A stretch of 51,933 nt of DNA from JAKSPM01 sp964450645 (GTDB lineage Bacteria; Bacillota; Clostridia; Oscillospirales; Oscillospiraceae), in assembly GCA_964450645.1 (NCBI GenBank), contig CAYVEB010000013.1, positions 1 to 51,933 of the forward strand, in the 5' to 3' direction. This document shows positions 8,196 to 16,623 of the stretch, piece by piece. Under the pieces are notes generated by a model, which worked only from the letters and a program-made list of their open reading frames with translations, was not told the origin of the DNA and did no database searches. Within the stretch, counting starts at the first letter, position 1. Each line of letters starts with the position of its first letter. A program made the position numbers and the translations under genes.

Positions 8196-8939
8196 TCAAT
8201 AGTTGACAATTTTATCGAACTTTTCCGCGACGAGACTCGCACCACCGATCAGTCCGCCGTCAATCTCTTCTTGCTCCATCAGCTCGGCGCAGTTCTTCTC
8301 ATTCATGCTGCCGCCGTAGAGAATACGCAGATCGTCTGCCAGATCGCCGAACAACTCGCGCACCGCGCCACGAATGGCGCGGATAGTCTCGTTGGCGTCC
8401 TTGGCCGTGGCGGTCATGCCAGTGCCGATCGCCCAAACAGGCTCATAGGCGATTACAACATTTGCCAGCTGCTCGGCCGTCACGCCATTGAGCGCGGCCT
8501 TGGTCTGCAGGCGGACAACCTCATTGGTAATGCCAGTCTGCCGCTCTTCCAACTTTTCACCGACACAGATGATGGGCTTAAACCCTTCTGCCAAAACCTT
8601 TAGGGTCTTCTTGTTGACTGTTTCGTTGGTCTCGGCAAAATACTGCCGCCGCTCGGAGTGGCCAAGAATGATATATTCCACACCCAATTCTTTATAGGAA
8701 GCGCAGTTGGCTTCGCCGGTAAATGCGCCCTTGTCCTCAAAATGAACGTTCTGCGCGCCAAGATGGATGTCGCTGCCCTTGAGAGCTAGGCTCGCCGCAA
8801 ACAGCGATACCGTCATGGGGCAGACGATCATGTCGACGTTATGGGTGTTTTCAATCTTTTTCAGCTGCTCCACCAGCTCGGTTGTCTCCGAAGGTGTTTT
8901 GTTCATCTTCCAGTTGCCGGCGATGACAGGTTTTCTCAT
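8196..8939 (-). CDS. tpiA: Triosephosphate isomerase
   Basis: This enzyme interconverts dihydroxyacetone phosphate and glyceraldehyde-3-phosphate in glycolysis. The 247-residue protein has the full family pattern: MRKPVIAGNWKMNKTPSE with the catalytic Lys, the electrophilic His in LGHSERR, the catalytic Glu in AYEPVWAIGTG, and the phosphate loop LYGGSM. A ribosome binding site (TAGGAGGAAGG) precedes the ATG. It follows deoC by 16 bases, so the two are probably co-transcribed. DeoC releases glyceraldehyde-3-phosphate, which TpiA can consume. Confidence 0.97.
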   Translation of the reverse strand: MRKPVIAGNWKMNKTPSETTELVEQLKKIENTHNVDMIVCPMTVSLFAASLALKGSDIHLGAQNVHFEDKGAFTGEANCASYKELGVEYIILGHSERRQYFAETNETVNKKTLKVLAEGFKPIICVGEKLEERQTGITNEVVRLQTKAALNGVTAEQLANVVIAYEPVWAIGTGMTATAKDANETIRAIRGAVRELFGDLADDLRILYGGSMNEKNCAELMEQEEIDGGLIGGASLVAEKFDKIVNY

Positions 8940-8955
8940 AATCCTTCCTCCTAAG

Positions 8956-9699
8956 TTATTCCCCGGACAAAATTTTCTTCGCGGCGGAAGCGCCCAGACG
9001 GTTCGCGCCGGCCTTGAGCATTCTCAGCGCGTCGGCATAGCTGCGCACGCCGCCGGACGCCTTCACACCGATGCCCTCGCCGACGGTCTGCCGCATCAGG
9101 CGTACGTCTTCCTCTGTCGCGCCGCCGGTAGAAAAGCCTGTGGAGGTCTTGACAAAATGCGCGCCGGACAGCTTTGCGATGGTGCAGGTTCTCACCTTTT
9201 CCTCATCGGTCAGCAGACAGGTCTCGATGATCACCTTGACCAGCGCGCGATCGCCCGCCGCGTTGACCACCGCCGAAATGTCCTTCTGAACCAGTTTCCA
9301 GTCGCCGGACTTGACCGCGCCCACGTTCACGACCATGTCCACCTCGCGGGCGCCGTCGTTCACGGCCAACGTTGTTTCAAACGCCTTGACCTCGGGACGG
9401 GTGGCGCCCAGGGGGAAGCCGATTACGCAGCAGGGCGTTACCTCGCTGCCCTTTAATTCCTCGGCGACCAGTTTGATGTATGACGGGTTGACGCAGACGC
9501 TAGCCGTTTTGTATGCCTTCGCCTCGCCGCAGATTCTGCGGATGTCATCCACGGACGCGTCCGCCTTGAGGAGCGTATGGTCGATGTATTGGGCCACATC
9601 CGCTGGAGCCAAATTCTCACAGTTGACCGGCGCCGTCACAGCGGGATCATGGTTGAGCAGCTCCTGGGTCGTTTGCTGGACAATTGCTTGAATATCCAT
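8956..9699 (-). CDS. deoC: Deoxyribose-phosphate aldolase
   Basis: DeoC splits 2-deoxyribose-5-phosphate into acetaldehyde and glyceraldehyde-3-phosphate during deoxynucleoside salvage. The 247-residue protein has the Schiff-base lysine in FVKTSTGFS and the second lysine in GVKASGGVR, plus YIDHTLLKADAS near the N-terminus. I chose ATG 9699 (MDIQAIVQQTTQEL) because a ribosome binding site (GAAAGGA) lies nine bases upstream and a strong promoter is present. The frame stays open farther upstream, but that extension (Cys-rich, unlike the family) is leader sequence. It forms an operon with tpiA. Confidence 0.95.
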   Translation of the reverse strand: MDIQAIVQQTTQELLNHDPAVTAPVNCENLAPADVAQYIDHTLLKADASVDDIRRICGEAKAYKTASVCVNPSYIKLVAEELKGSEVTPCCVIGFPLGATRPEVKAFETTLAVNDGAREVDMVVNVGAVKSGDWKLVQKDISAVVNAAGDRALVKVIIETCLLTDEEKVRTCTIAKLSGAHFVKTSTGFSTGGATEEDVRLMRQTVGEGIGVKASGGVRSYADALRMLKAGANRLGASAAKKILSGE

Positions 9700-9717
9700 T
9701 CGTAACATTCCTTTCAT

Positions 9718-9801
9718 CCGCCGCACGGCGGTATTTTTGTTGCTGCCGCAGCAACACATTTCACTGGAATTGATTATACCACAATTTTTTCCCACTTTCA
9801 A
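9718..9801 (-). promoter_or_regulatory. Promoter and hairpin leader of deoC-tpiA
   Basis: On the - strand TTGAAA (9801-9796) and TATAAT (9778-9773) are separated by exactly 17 bases. The transcribed leader holds two small hairpins, TGTTGCTG/CAGCAACA (9738-9756) and CCGCCG/CGGCGG (9718-9731), just before the ribosome binding site. Confidence 0.8.
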
Positions 9802-9968
9802 CCATCGCTGTAAAATGATTCACGCAAATTCTTTCTTTTTTCCAGCATCCTGTGCGCCTGGCGACGGATCTTGCACAAAAATGTGCGCAAATTTTGCTTT
9901 TTGAAGCTATGGTTGAAGGGCGCGGTACCCTGACTTTAAACGAAAGGAGGGAACGGTCTCACAGGTAC

Positions 9969-10220
9969 ATGCCTGTGCGCATAGAATGGATGGGCAGTGA
10001 TATTCTCGTGGCAATGATCGCACTGATCGGAACCATGTTTGGCACATTCGGAGGTATCCTAACGTCTTCCAAGCTGACAAATTACCGCATTGAACAGCTT
10101 GAAAAGAAAGTGGCCAAGCATAACAATTTTGCCGAGCGGATCCCGGTTTTGGAGGAGCAAATCAAGGTTTGCGAGCATCGGATCGGTGATCTTGAGCATG
10201 AAGGGAGGTTAGAATCTTGA
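9969..10220 (+). CDS. Small membrane coiled-coil protein of a lysis cassette
   Basis: An 83-residue protein (MPVRIEWMGSDILVAMIALI) with one membrane helix at about residues 11-31 and then a charged coiled coil (RIEQLEKKVAKHNNFAERIP, IGDLEHEG). This layout is common beside holin genes in clostridial prophages and recalls XhlA-type accessory proteins, though I cannot name a specific family. An AGGAGG lies 18 bases before ATG 9969. That spacing is long, so ATG 9990 (M8) is an alternative. The next gene starts inside its stop codon. It probably assists the holin in membrane disruption or endolysin release, which is an inference from position and topology. Confidence 0.65.
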   Translation: MPVRIEWMGSDILVAMIALIGTMFGTFGGILTSSKLTNYRIEQLEKKVAKHNNFAERIPVLEEQIKVCEHRIGDLEHEGRLES

Positions 10221-10396
10221 AGGAGCACTTGGAACGGCTGTTGAACGTCAAGTCCCTGGTGACGCTTTTACTGTGTCTTGTTTTCTGTGTGCTTTCCCTC
10301 CGGGGATTTATCTCCGGAGATCAATTTTTAACAATCTTTACCGTCATTATCAGCTTTTATTTTGGCACGCAGCACGAAAGGAAGAATAACACATGA
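10217..10396 (+). CDS. Holin-like 59-residue membrane protein (TTG start)
   Basis: A short gene with a TTG start at 10217, behind an excellent ribosome binding site (AAGGGAGG, 10201-10208). The start overlaps the previous stop and the stop overlaps the next start (ATGA at 10393). The product begins MKEHLERLLNVKSLVTLLL, has two hydrophobic segments at about residues 13-30 and 37-52, and ends in a charged tail (GTQHERKNNT). The segment FLTIFTVIISFYFGTQ is typical of small holins in clostridial phages. Holins form membrane lesions that let the endolysin reach the wall. The following gene is such an endolysin, which strongly supports the assignment. Confidence 0.75.
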   Translation: MKEHLERLLNVKSLVTLLLCLVFCVLSLRGFISGDQFLTIFTVIISFYFGTQHERKNNT

Positions 10397-11178
10397 AAAT
10401 TTGCATTGATCCCGGACATTATCAAAACTATAACCACTCCCCCGCCGTCGCGGCATATTATGAGGGAAACCAGGTGTGGATTCTGTACGGCCACCTGAAA
10501 ACTGCTCTGGAAAAATATGGGGTCAGCGTGACTTGCACCAAGGCCACCATCAATGGGCATCCCAAAAACGCCGACGGCACGGACGACGTGGTGGGGCGCG
10601 GAAAACTGGCGGCCGGCTGCGATCTGTTCTTGTCGCTCCACTCCAATGCGGTCGGCAGCGGCGTCAACGATTCCACCGACTATCCCTGCGTCTTCTATCC
10701 CATCAGCGGGCAAAACAAGCAATTGGCCGTGCAGCTGGCAAACGCCATCGCGCAGACCATGCAGACCCGCCAGGCGGGGCAGGCGCTGACCCGGATCAAT
10801 TCCACCAAAACAGCGGACTATTACGGCGTCATTCGCGGCGCCGCCAGCGTTGGCTGCTGCGGGATGATCCTGGAGCACAGCTTCCACACCAACACCAGCG
10901 CCGCCAACTGGCTGATGTCGGACAGCAACCTTAAAAAGCTGGCGCAGGCGGAGGCGGATGTGATCGCCGCCTATTACCAGCTGAAACAGACGGACAAGTC
11001 GCGCTATGAGACAGTCGGCGACATCCACAACGCCACCTACCGCAAGACCATCGACAAATTGGTCAAGCGTGGGCTTTTGGTGGGGCGCGGCGGCGACGGC
11101 GAGGCGCGCATCATCGATCTGTCGGAGGACACGGTCCGTACCCTTGTGGTACTCGACCGCGCCGGCGTCTTCGATTAA
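10393..11178 (+). CDS. N-acetylmuramoyl-L-alanine amidase (endolysin type)
   Basis: This enzyme hydrolyses the bond between MurNAc and the stem peptide. The 261-residue protein starts directly with the Amidase_3 fold (MKICIDPGHYQN, with the zinc-binding His in DPGH), followed by a candidate Glu ligand near residue 24, SLHSN with the second His near residue 77, and MILEHSFHTN with the catalytic Glu near residue 157. Residues 195-261 form a small C-terminal domain (DIHNATYRKTIDKLVKRG) of the SLH-like or wall-binding kind seen on clostridial endolysins. There is no signal peptide, as expected if the upstream holin lets it out. A strong terminator follows. Confidence 0.9.
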   Translation: MKICIDPGHYQNYNHSPAVAAYYEGNQVWILYGHLKTALEKYGVSVTCTKATINGHPKNADGTDDVVGRGKLAAGCDLFLSLHSNAVGSGVNDSTDYPCVFYPISGQNKQLAVQLANAIAQTMQTRQAGQALTRINSTKTADYYGVIRGAASVGCCGMILEHSFHTNTSAANWLMSDSNLKKLAQAEADVIAAYYQLKQTDKSRYETVGDIHNATYRKTIDKLVKRGLLVGRGGDGEARIIDLSEDTVRTLVVLDRAGVFD

Positions 11179-11198
11179 ACCAACAATGCTATAACTTC

Positions 11199-11230
11199 GG
11201 GGCATGCCGAAACGGCATGCCCCAATTTTT
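11199..11230. terminator. Intrinsic terminator after the lysis cassette
   Basis: Perfect 11-base arms, GGGGCATGCCG (11199-11209) and its complement (11213-11223), enclose an AAA loop and are followed by TTTTT at 11226-11230. It ends the amidase transcript and sits at the 3' end of the convergent trmB. Confidence 0.9.
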
Positions 11231-11867
11231 ATGGATCAATCAAAATTTCGCATCGGCAGATCGGTGTCCCCAGCTGGTAGAACTTCTCCTCGTAACCGGT
11301 CATGACGCTAACCGGGCCGTGCTCGTGGAGATTCCAGGTGACGTTCCGCACCGGAAAATGATAGGCCGCGAACTCCTCCAACGACCATTCAAACAGCTTG
11401 GCATTGTCTGTTTTAAAGTGGATCTGCCCGCCCGGACGGAGAATCCTCCGGTACTTTTCCAAAAAGGTATGGTAGGTCAGGCGGCGTTTTGCGTTCTTGT
11501 TCCTGGGCCACGGGTCGCAGAAGTTAATATACAGCAGATCCACCTCGTCCGGGGCAAACAACTCGTCGATCCCGGCCACATCCGCGCAGACAAACCAAAC
11601 ATTGTTCACCTCCATCGCCATGGCCTTCTCCATGCCCATCACCATGGCCTCGCGCACCCGCTCGAGCGCAATGAGCAACACGTCCGGCTCGCCGGCGGCC
11701 GTTTCTACGGTAAATTTCCCCTTGCCGCAGCCCACCTCTACCCGCAGTTCCTTCGCCTGGGGCATCAGTGCCCGCCAGCGGCCACGGTAGGCGGCTGGGT
11801 CCGCGATTAAATACCGGCCGCAGGCGGCCAGGCGCGGCTCCAAATTTTTCATCTTGCGCATTCGCAT
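11229..11867 (-). CDS. trmB: tRNA (guanine-46-N7) methyltransferase
   Basis: TrmB methylates G46 in the variable loop of tRNAs using SAM. The 212-residue protein has the SAM site VEVGCGKGKF near residue 45, the family motif NFCDPWPRNKNAKRR near residue 115, and the C-terminal stretch VMTGYEEKFYQLG. I chose ATG 11867 (MRMRKMKNLEP) because GAGGT lies seven bases upstream. The frame extends about 22 codons farther without family similarity. It is convergent with the lysis cassette and shares its terminator. Confidence 0.95.
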   Translation of the reverse strand: MRMRKMKNLEPRLAACGRYLIADPAAYRGRWRALMPQAKELRVEVGCGKGKFTVETAAGEPDVLLIALERVREAMVMGMEKAMAMEVNNVWFVCADVAGIDELFAPDEVDLLYINFCDPWPRNKNAKRRLTYHTFLEKYRRILRPGGQIHFKTDNAKLFEWSLEEFAAYHFPVRNVTWNLHEHGPVSVMTGYEEKFYQLGTPICRCEILIDP

Positions 11868-11937
11868 AACGTTACCTCTTACGTTCTCGTGTCGATCCGT
11901 TCTCGTATCGATCGTCCCGCGGTAGACAAACAAGCGT

Positions 11938-12304
11938 CAGTATCCATATCCCAGCACCACGTTCAACACATCGTCCCAATCAGTACCAGGTATTTGTTCC
12001 GGCCCAGGCCCCTGTGCAAAAATCTCCGGCAACCGTGGTAACCGGCGAAAAACGCAGTGAAAAGTGAACACCTTAACATTTCCACCGGGACGTTGGCGGC
12101 AGAACGGAACGTGTAACGCCGGACGATTTTGAAATTCCACAGCTCCGACAGCACCAGCGCGATCAAACAGACCATGCCGTATTCCTCGCCAAAAGTGGAA
12201 ACCCAGTCCGGAAACGTTGCCAATTCGTTAAAGCTGCCCAGCTGGATTACCCCGGCGGGCGCCGAAATCAGCATAAATTTCACCGCCCGCAGCCACTCAG
12301 GCAT
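11938..12304 (-). pseudogene. Decayed GtrA-family membrane protein
   Basis: The gene opens normally at ATG 12304 (MPEWLRAVKFMLISAPAGVI) and follows the GtrA family through NFKIVRRYTFRSAANVPVEM. After that the homologous path jumps between frames: KVFTFHCVF in a second frame, then SPVTTVAGDFCTG in the third, then GRNKYLVLIGTM back in the first, then NVV in the second. At least three indels are needed, mostly next to short homopolymers, and the last two helices of the usual four are missing. GtrA proteins move polyprenyl-linked sugars across the membrane for wall glycosylation. This copy cannot make a full product. Confidence 0.75.
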
Positions 12305-12329
12305 CTTTTTTTTCCTACATTCCGATTCC

Positions 12330-13175
12330 TCACTTCTTGCGAATAAACAGCACGCCCAACGTCTGCGGGCCACAGTGACACGCGACCGTGCAGCCCGCTT
12401 GCGTTTCAAACACCTGGGTAAACGGCGCGCAGCGCTTGACCGCCGCGCGTACAACCTCCAGCTCCTCTTGGGAGGCGGTAGAATAAGTGATGAACAGCCG
12501 GTCATAGACAATGTCCTCCCGGCCGGACAGCCGCTCGGTTACGTAGCGCTCCAGACATTTAAGATAGCTCCCGCGGTACTTTTTGCACACACGCATTTTT
12601 CCGTCGGCGACCTCGATGCAGGGCTTGAGGTGCAACAGGTTCGCGCCCAGCGCCGTCACCGTGGAGCAGCGGCCGCCCTTGACCATGTAGTCCAGCCGGT
12701 TAATAATAAAGCTTGCCTCCACTCGATGGGTCAATTCGCGCAAATCACTGACCATTTTTTCCACATCGGTGCAGGTTTGCGCCATTTTGCACGCTTCCAT
12801 CACCACATGTCCCTGCCCGGTGGATAGGTTCCTGGAATCGACCACGTAGACATTAGGAAATTCCGCCGCCGCAACGCAAGCGTTTTGATAGCAGGAAGAA
12901 AATTCCGCGCCAATATCAATATGGATCAGCGCGTCGTACTGCCCGGCCCATTTTGCAAAGTGGGCGTGGTAATCCTCTACGTTCACGGCGGCCGTGACGC
13001 AAAGCTCGCCACCCTTGTCCACGTACTGAAAAATATCTGTCTGCATAATATCCACCCCGTCGCGGTAGAATTTCCCACCCTTGTTTACATAGAGCGGCGT
13101 CACCGCAATCTGATGCTGCGCGAGCAGCTCCGGCGACAGGTCGCAGGTGCTGTCGGCTGAAATTTTAATTCTCAT
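12330..13175 (-). CDS. DegV family fatty-acid-binding protein
   Basis: A 281-residue DegV protein. These bind long-chain fatty acids and serve as FakB-type partners of fatty acid kinase in Bacillota. Visible hallmarks are the N-terminal KISADSTCDLSPELL, the central VYVVDSRNLSTGQGHVVM near residue 110, and FIINRLDYMVKGGRCS near residue 160. ATG 13175 is chosen over an in-frame TTG two codons upstream because GGAGG is six bases away. A near-perfect promoter lies upstream. No FakA gene is in the window, so the kinase partner must be elsewhere. The broken gtrA is next downstream. Confidence 0.92.
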   Translation of the reverse strand: MRIKISADSTCDLSPELLAQHQIAVTPLYVNKGGKFYRDGVDIMQTDIFQYVDKGGELCVTAAVNVEDYHAHFAKWAGQYDALIHIDIGAEFSSCYQNACVAAAEFPNVYVVDSRNLSTGQGHVVMEACKMAQTCTDVEKMVSDLRELTHRVEASFIINRLDYMVKGGRCSTVTALGANLLHLKPCIEVADGKMRVCKKYRGSYLKCLERYVTERLSGREDIVYDRLFITYSTASQEELEVVRAAVKRCAPFTQVFETQAGCTVACHCGPQTLGVLFIRKK

Positions 13176-13205
13176 AACCAACCTCCAGGGAGCATTTTTA
13201 GGTAG

Positions 13206-13234
13206 ATTATACCAAGGATCCGTTTTTCTGTCAA
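13206..13234 (-). promoter_or_regulatory. Consensus sigma-A promoter of degV
   Basis: On the - strand TTGACA (13234-13229), a 17-base spacer and TATAAT (13211-13206) match the housekeeping consensus exactly. The leader to the start codon is about 25 bases. Confidence 0.9.
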
Positions 13235-13254
13235 GGTTTTATCCGCCAAAAAGC

Positions 13255-13285
13255 GCCCCGATCGAATTTCCAAGCCGATCGGGGC
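13255..13285 (-). terminator. Terminator after the catalase gene
   Basis: Arms GCCCCGATCG (13255-13264) and its complement (13276-13285) enclose an 11-base loop. On the - strand the stem is followed by GCTTTTT, so it ends the transcript that finishes at 13305. It lies just upstream of the degV promoter. Confidence 0.8.
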
Positions 13286-13304
13286 ACTTTTTCATCATCA
13301 TAAC

Positions 13305-13973
13305 TTATTGGAAAGAAGCTGGAGCGACGTTCGTTTTGGAAAAGCGGTTATCGCCGGGAGAGGGTTCGGACATACTAAAGTACATCTTCGCCGCCTTCGT
13401 GGTGCCGAAGTCGCGGTTGGAGCCGGAGTCCTGCACCTTGTTAAACGCCTCGCGGAACATGGCGTTGTGAGCCTCCTCGCGGTTGAGCAGGAAATCTATG
13501 GTTTCTTTGACCTTTTTGTCGTCAATCTGCCGGTACAGGTACTCATAGACCACCTTCGCCCGCTGCTCAGACGCGATGTTGGACAGCAGATCCGCGCACA
13601 GATCGCCGGTCACGGTCACATAGTCGCCGGTCCAGGAGTAGCCCGACGCATTGATCAGTCCGGGGTTCAGTCCGAGCAGAACATGGGTCTGAATTTCGCC
13701 CGCCGGGACGGTCTTTGCGTCCACATCGTGTCCGTTGAGCAGGTTGATGGTCTGGGCGACCATCTCCATATGGCCCAACTCCTCGGCCGCGATGTCCATA
13801 AACAGATCCTTAATTTCGGGATCCTTGACGCGGAAGCTCTGGGAAAGATACTGCATAGCCGCCTTTAATTCGCCGTTGGCGCCGCCCAGCTGCTCTTGCA
13901 TCAGCGCCGCGTATTGAGGATTGGGTCTTTCCACCGCGACCGGGTGGAACAGCTGTTTTTCATGCCGGAACAT
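13305..13973 (-). CDS. CotJC-like manganese catalase / spore coat protein
   Basis: A 222-residue ferritin-like protein of the manganese catalase family. Metal ligands are visible as Glu/His pairs in AAEELGHMEMV near residue 66, ASEQRAKVVYEYLY near residue 135 and REEAHNAMF near residue 162. The length and the start FRHEKQLFHPVAVERPNPQY resemble CotJC, the spore-coat catalase of Bacillus and Clostridia, more than full-length catalases of about 280 residues. The start at ATG 13973 has GAGGTGATTT upstream. The family disproportionates hydrogen peroxide. A coat location is inferred and suits a spore-former. CotJA and CotJB are not adjacent. Confidence 0.87.
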   Translation of the reverse strand: MFRHEKQLFHPVAVERPNPQYAALMQEQLGGANGELKAAMQYLSQSFRVKDPEIKDLFMDIAAEELGHMEMVAQTINLLNGHDVDAKTVPAGEIQTHVLLGLNPGLINASGYSWTGDYVTVTGDLCADLLSNIASEQRAKVVYEYLYRQIDDKKVKETIDFLLNREEAHNAMFREAFNKVQDSGSNRDFGTTKAAKMYFSMSEPSPGDNRFSKTNVAPASFQ

Positions 13974-14027
13974 GGAAATCACCTCATTATCATTTGATAA
14001 CCACAGTATTTCCACTGTCCAGGCATT

Positions 14028-15164
14028 TTATTCCGGCCGTGTCCCCAGCTGCAAATCCACGCCGTTGAGCTCCACGCCCGCGTCGGCGCGAACCAAAATA
14101 TAGGGGACGCCGCCGATGTCGCGCGTCTGCACCAGCTCCTGCCGCTCTGGGTCCACCCGGATCACGACGCTGGGCGTGCGCAGTTCAAACTGTTTGCTGT
14201 CGATGAGATTGCCGGGCCGCAGTTCGGAATCCGTTCCAAACGCCTCGTCAAATTTGACGTGAAACGCCGCCACGCGCGGCTCCGACACGCCGCAATCCTT
14301 CAGCACGCTGTCCACCTGTCCGCGGGAAATGGTCAGCGGCTGCTCCTCCTTGGCCTCCTTATGGGCGGCAATCATGCCGGCAAGCTGCTCGTGTACGGTC
14401 TGCACCACCTCGTAGCGGCACTCTTCGCCCAGGGATTGGCTGAGGACCTGGCGGAAGGTGTCCCGCTGGGTCGTGGCCGGCATCGGCGCGGGCGTGTGGA
14501 AAACCGCCTCGATCAGCTCGTCATAGTCCGCCGCCGCGTCGCGGCAGTAGTACAGCGCGCCGTAAAGATTGGTTCGGCGGTCGTCAAACGCCGGGAACAC
14601 AAAGCCCAGCTCCGGCATGCCAACCACCCAGTCGATCGCGCGGTTATGGAACTCCCGCTGCCCGGCGTCATAGCAAAGCGCGGGCTTGCTCATCTTCACG
14701 GGGCAGATCACGCACAAAAAATAGGCGTGCTGGCTGTCCCCCGCGTCCTCCTGCAGCGCGCCGTCCTTGGAGCGATAGGGCACGTCGTAAGTATCCCCGG
14801 CCACCAAAATCAGGTAGTTTACGCCCAATTCCAAAGACGTGACCACCGTTTCATAAAATTTTTGCAGCGCTTCCGGAGCCGGGTCCGCCCGCAGCGCCAT
14901 CAGGAGCCGGTGTTCGTCGCTGTCCGCCACCTGCTCGGTGGAAAAGCTGATGTCCACCAGATTCTTCCCCAGCGTGCCAGACAAAGCCTTTTTTAAAAGC
15001 GTCAAATATTTTTCCTGCTCGTCCTCCGGCAGCGCGGCCAGCGATTGGTCAAACGTGGACACAATTTGCCGCCGGTCGTCGACATAGCAGCCGTGAATCC
15101 GCGTAATGCCGCAGCGCTCTCGTTTGAGATGGCGCCGCAGCTCTGAAATTTCCTTTTCAATCAT
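14028..15164 (-). CDS. DUF4317 family protein
   Basis: A 378-residue cytoplasmic protein beginning MIEKEISELRRHLKRERCGI, with the family-typical GCYVDDRRQIVSTF near residue 25 and PAFDDRRTNLYGALYY near residue 190. It matches the DUF4317 proteins that are widespread in Clostridia and have no assigned function. There is no signal peptide or membrane segment. It has its own promoter and lies 54 bases upstream of the catalase gene in the same direction, so read-through is possible. Confidence 0.85.
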   Translation of the reverse strand: MIEKEISELRRHLKRERCGITRIHGCYVDDRRQIVSTFDQSLAALPEDEQEKYLTLLKKALSGTLGKNLVDISFSTEQVADSDEHRLLMALRADPAPEALQKFYETVVTSLELGVNYLILVAGDTYDVPYRSKDGALQEDAGDSQHAYFLCVICPVKMSKPALCYDAGQREFHNRAIDWVVGMPELGFVFPAFDDRRTNLYGALYYCRDAAADYDELIEAVFHTPAPMPATTQRDTFRQVLSQSLGEECRYEVVQTVHEQLAGMIAAHKEAKEEQPLTISRGQVDSVLKDCGVSEPRVAAFHVKFDEAFGTDSELRPGNLIDSKQFELRTPSVVIRVDPERQELVQTRDIGGVPYILVRADAGVELNGVDLQLGTRPE

Positions 15165-15187
15165 CCTTTGTTTTCACCTCGCCAGAA

Positions 15188-15216
15188 ACTATACCACACT
15201 TTCTTGGAAAAAGCAA
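15188..15216 (-). promoter_or_regulatory. Promoter of the DUF4317 gene
   Basis: On the - strand TTGCTT (15216-15211) and TATAGT (15193-15188) are separated by 17 bases, about 24 bases before the start codon. Confidence 0.7.
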
Positions 15217-15256
15217 AGAAAATCGGATCAGCCCCGGACCCGCTTCGGTTCGGGAA

Positions 15257-15621
15257 CTATGCCTCCGACAGGTACTTTTGTTGCTCAAGTAAAACATCGA
15301 TCATCCGGGAAACCGCGTTGAGCGTTACCGGGCTGCATTTTTCCAGCTTTGCCGCAAGATCGCGGCTGATAATCGCGTCTTTTCCCGCATAGGGCGTGTC
15401 CAGTAAAAAATAATCCGTAAATAATCCGTGCTCTCGCCGAGCGTGCAGGACAGGCGCAGCAGCTTAGACCGCGACAATTTACACTGAGCCGTTTCAATAT
15501 GGCTCAAATAATTGTTTGAGCCATTGACCATCGCGCTTAGATCGGCTTGGGTCAACCCCTTGGCCAGGCGCAGCTTCCGCACGCGCTGAGCGATTTTTAC
15601 ATAATCGACTTCCATTTGCAT
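15257..15621 (-). pseudogene. XRE-family regulator broken by an 11-bp tandem duplication
   Basis: The first 65 codons encode a helix-turn-helix of the XRE type (AQRVRKLRLAKGLTQADLSA, then NGSNNYLSHIETAQCKLS). At 15408-15429 the 11-base word AAATAATCCGT (+ strand) stands twice in tandem. As written, the frame runs into unrelated residues and stops at 15325. Removing one copy restores a coherent 117-residue protein that continues TDYFLLDTPYAGKDAIIS and ends QQKYLSEA at a TAG at 15259-15257. The DNA-binding half is unaffected, so a truncated, altered protein could still be made. The cause could be replication slippage or an assembly fault. Confidence 0.75.
15408..15429. repeat. Tandem 11-bp duplication inside the XRE gene
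   Basis: Two perfect adjacent copies of AAATAATCCGT (15408-15418 and 15419-15429). Eleven is not a multiple of three, and collapsing to one copy restores the reading frame of the regulator. Confidence 0.95.
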
Positions 15622-15882
15622 CGCAAGCTACCATCCTATTTTTGTTAGATTTTATTGTATAGAATTGTGCTTTTTAAAATAAATTATTATGGTATACTGC
15701 TATTTTCGTTAAAATTTATAATATAAAAATTGCCAATTGCCATTGTAGATAAAATTTGCAAGATATTTCCGCTCAAAAGTGTCAAATACGTTCGTAAGAG
15801 GGGTAGGACTTTCAAGGACACGCGAAATTCTGGCGCTTCAAAAACAAATTGGAGGTTTTACGATGAAATAAAAAATTCTATG

Positions 15883-15902
15883 CCTGGTTCTTCCTGGTTC
15901 TT
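15883..15902. repeat. Tandem 10-bp duplication in the signal peptide region
   Basis: CCTGGTTCTT occurs twice back to back (15883-15892 and 15893-15902). Removing one copy puts ATG 15863 in frame with the rest of the LRR protein. Confidence 0.95.
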
Positions 15903-16251
15903 GTAGTTGCATTGTTATGCACACTGCTTCCCGCGGCCGCTGTTCCGGCGTTTGCGGAGGATGAGGTTGCCTATCCCGTCGAGGGCGGCAACATCTATTT
16001 TAACAAATCCACCGGCGCCATTACAGACTGCGACGGTACCGTCACCCGTGCGGACATCCCCGCCGAGATCGAGGGGGTCGCGGTGACGGCGATCGGAGAC
16101 AGGGCATTTTATTGGCACGACGCGCTTACGTCGGTGACAATTCCGGACAGCGTGACGACGATTGGAGACGGGACATTTTTTAACTGCCACGCTCTCACGT
16201 CGGTGACAATTCCGGACAGTGTGACGGCAATCAAAAGCCATGCATTTTACC

Positions 16252-16291
16252 GCTGCTATCATTTGGTCATACGGCTGCTATCATTTGGTCA
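16252..16291. repeat. 22-bp-period tandem duplication in the LRR gene
   Basis: GCTGCTATCATTTGGTCA occurs at 16252-16269 and again at 16274-16291, a period of 22 bases. Deleting one period restores the reading YRCYHLVSVYFKEDAPEIGY. Confidence 0.95.
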
Positions 16292-16605
16292 GTGTGTATT
16301 TCAAAGAAGACGCACCGGAAATCGGCTACAATGTTTTCATGACAGCCCAGGTGGATCTTTCTGGTGGTGCATGGGTTATCCTCGGCCTGACACTATATTT
16401 ATATCCAGGGCAAATCCGGCTGGACTTCTCCCACCTGGAACGGTTATCCGACGGCCACATGGGATGGCAAATCAGAAATCCAGCCCACGCAAAATTCCTT
16501 CTCGGACGTGGCAAAGAACCGGTTCTACTATAACAAGGTGCTCTGGGCCTACGCGAACAATATCACCGTCGGGGTCGATTCCACCCACTTTGTGCCAAAC
16601 AATAA

Positions 16606-16623
16606 TTGCACGCGTTGCACGCG
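16606..16623. repeat. 9-bp tandem duplication in the SLH domain
   Basis: TTGCACGCG stands twice in tandem. It is in frame and adds Cys-Thr-Arg to the SLH motif, giving CTRCTRGQ where the family has one CTRGQ or CTRAQ. Confidence 0.9.

Noticed and set aside
9700..9801. N-terminal extension of deoC (Cys-rich 34 residues)
   Set aside because: It covers the -10 box and two leader hairpins, and the downstream ATG has a proper ribosome binding site.
13175..13181. TTG at 13181 as the start of degV
   Set aside because: The ATG two codons later has the correctly spaced GGAGG, and the extra residues are not family-like.
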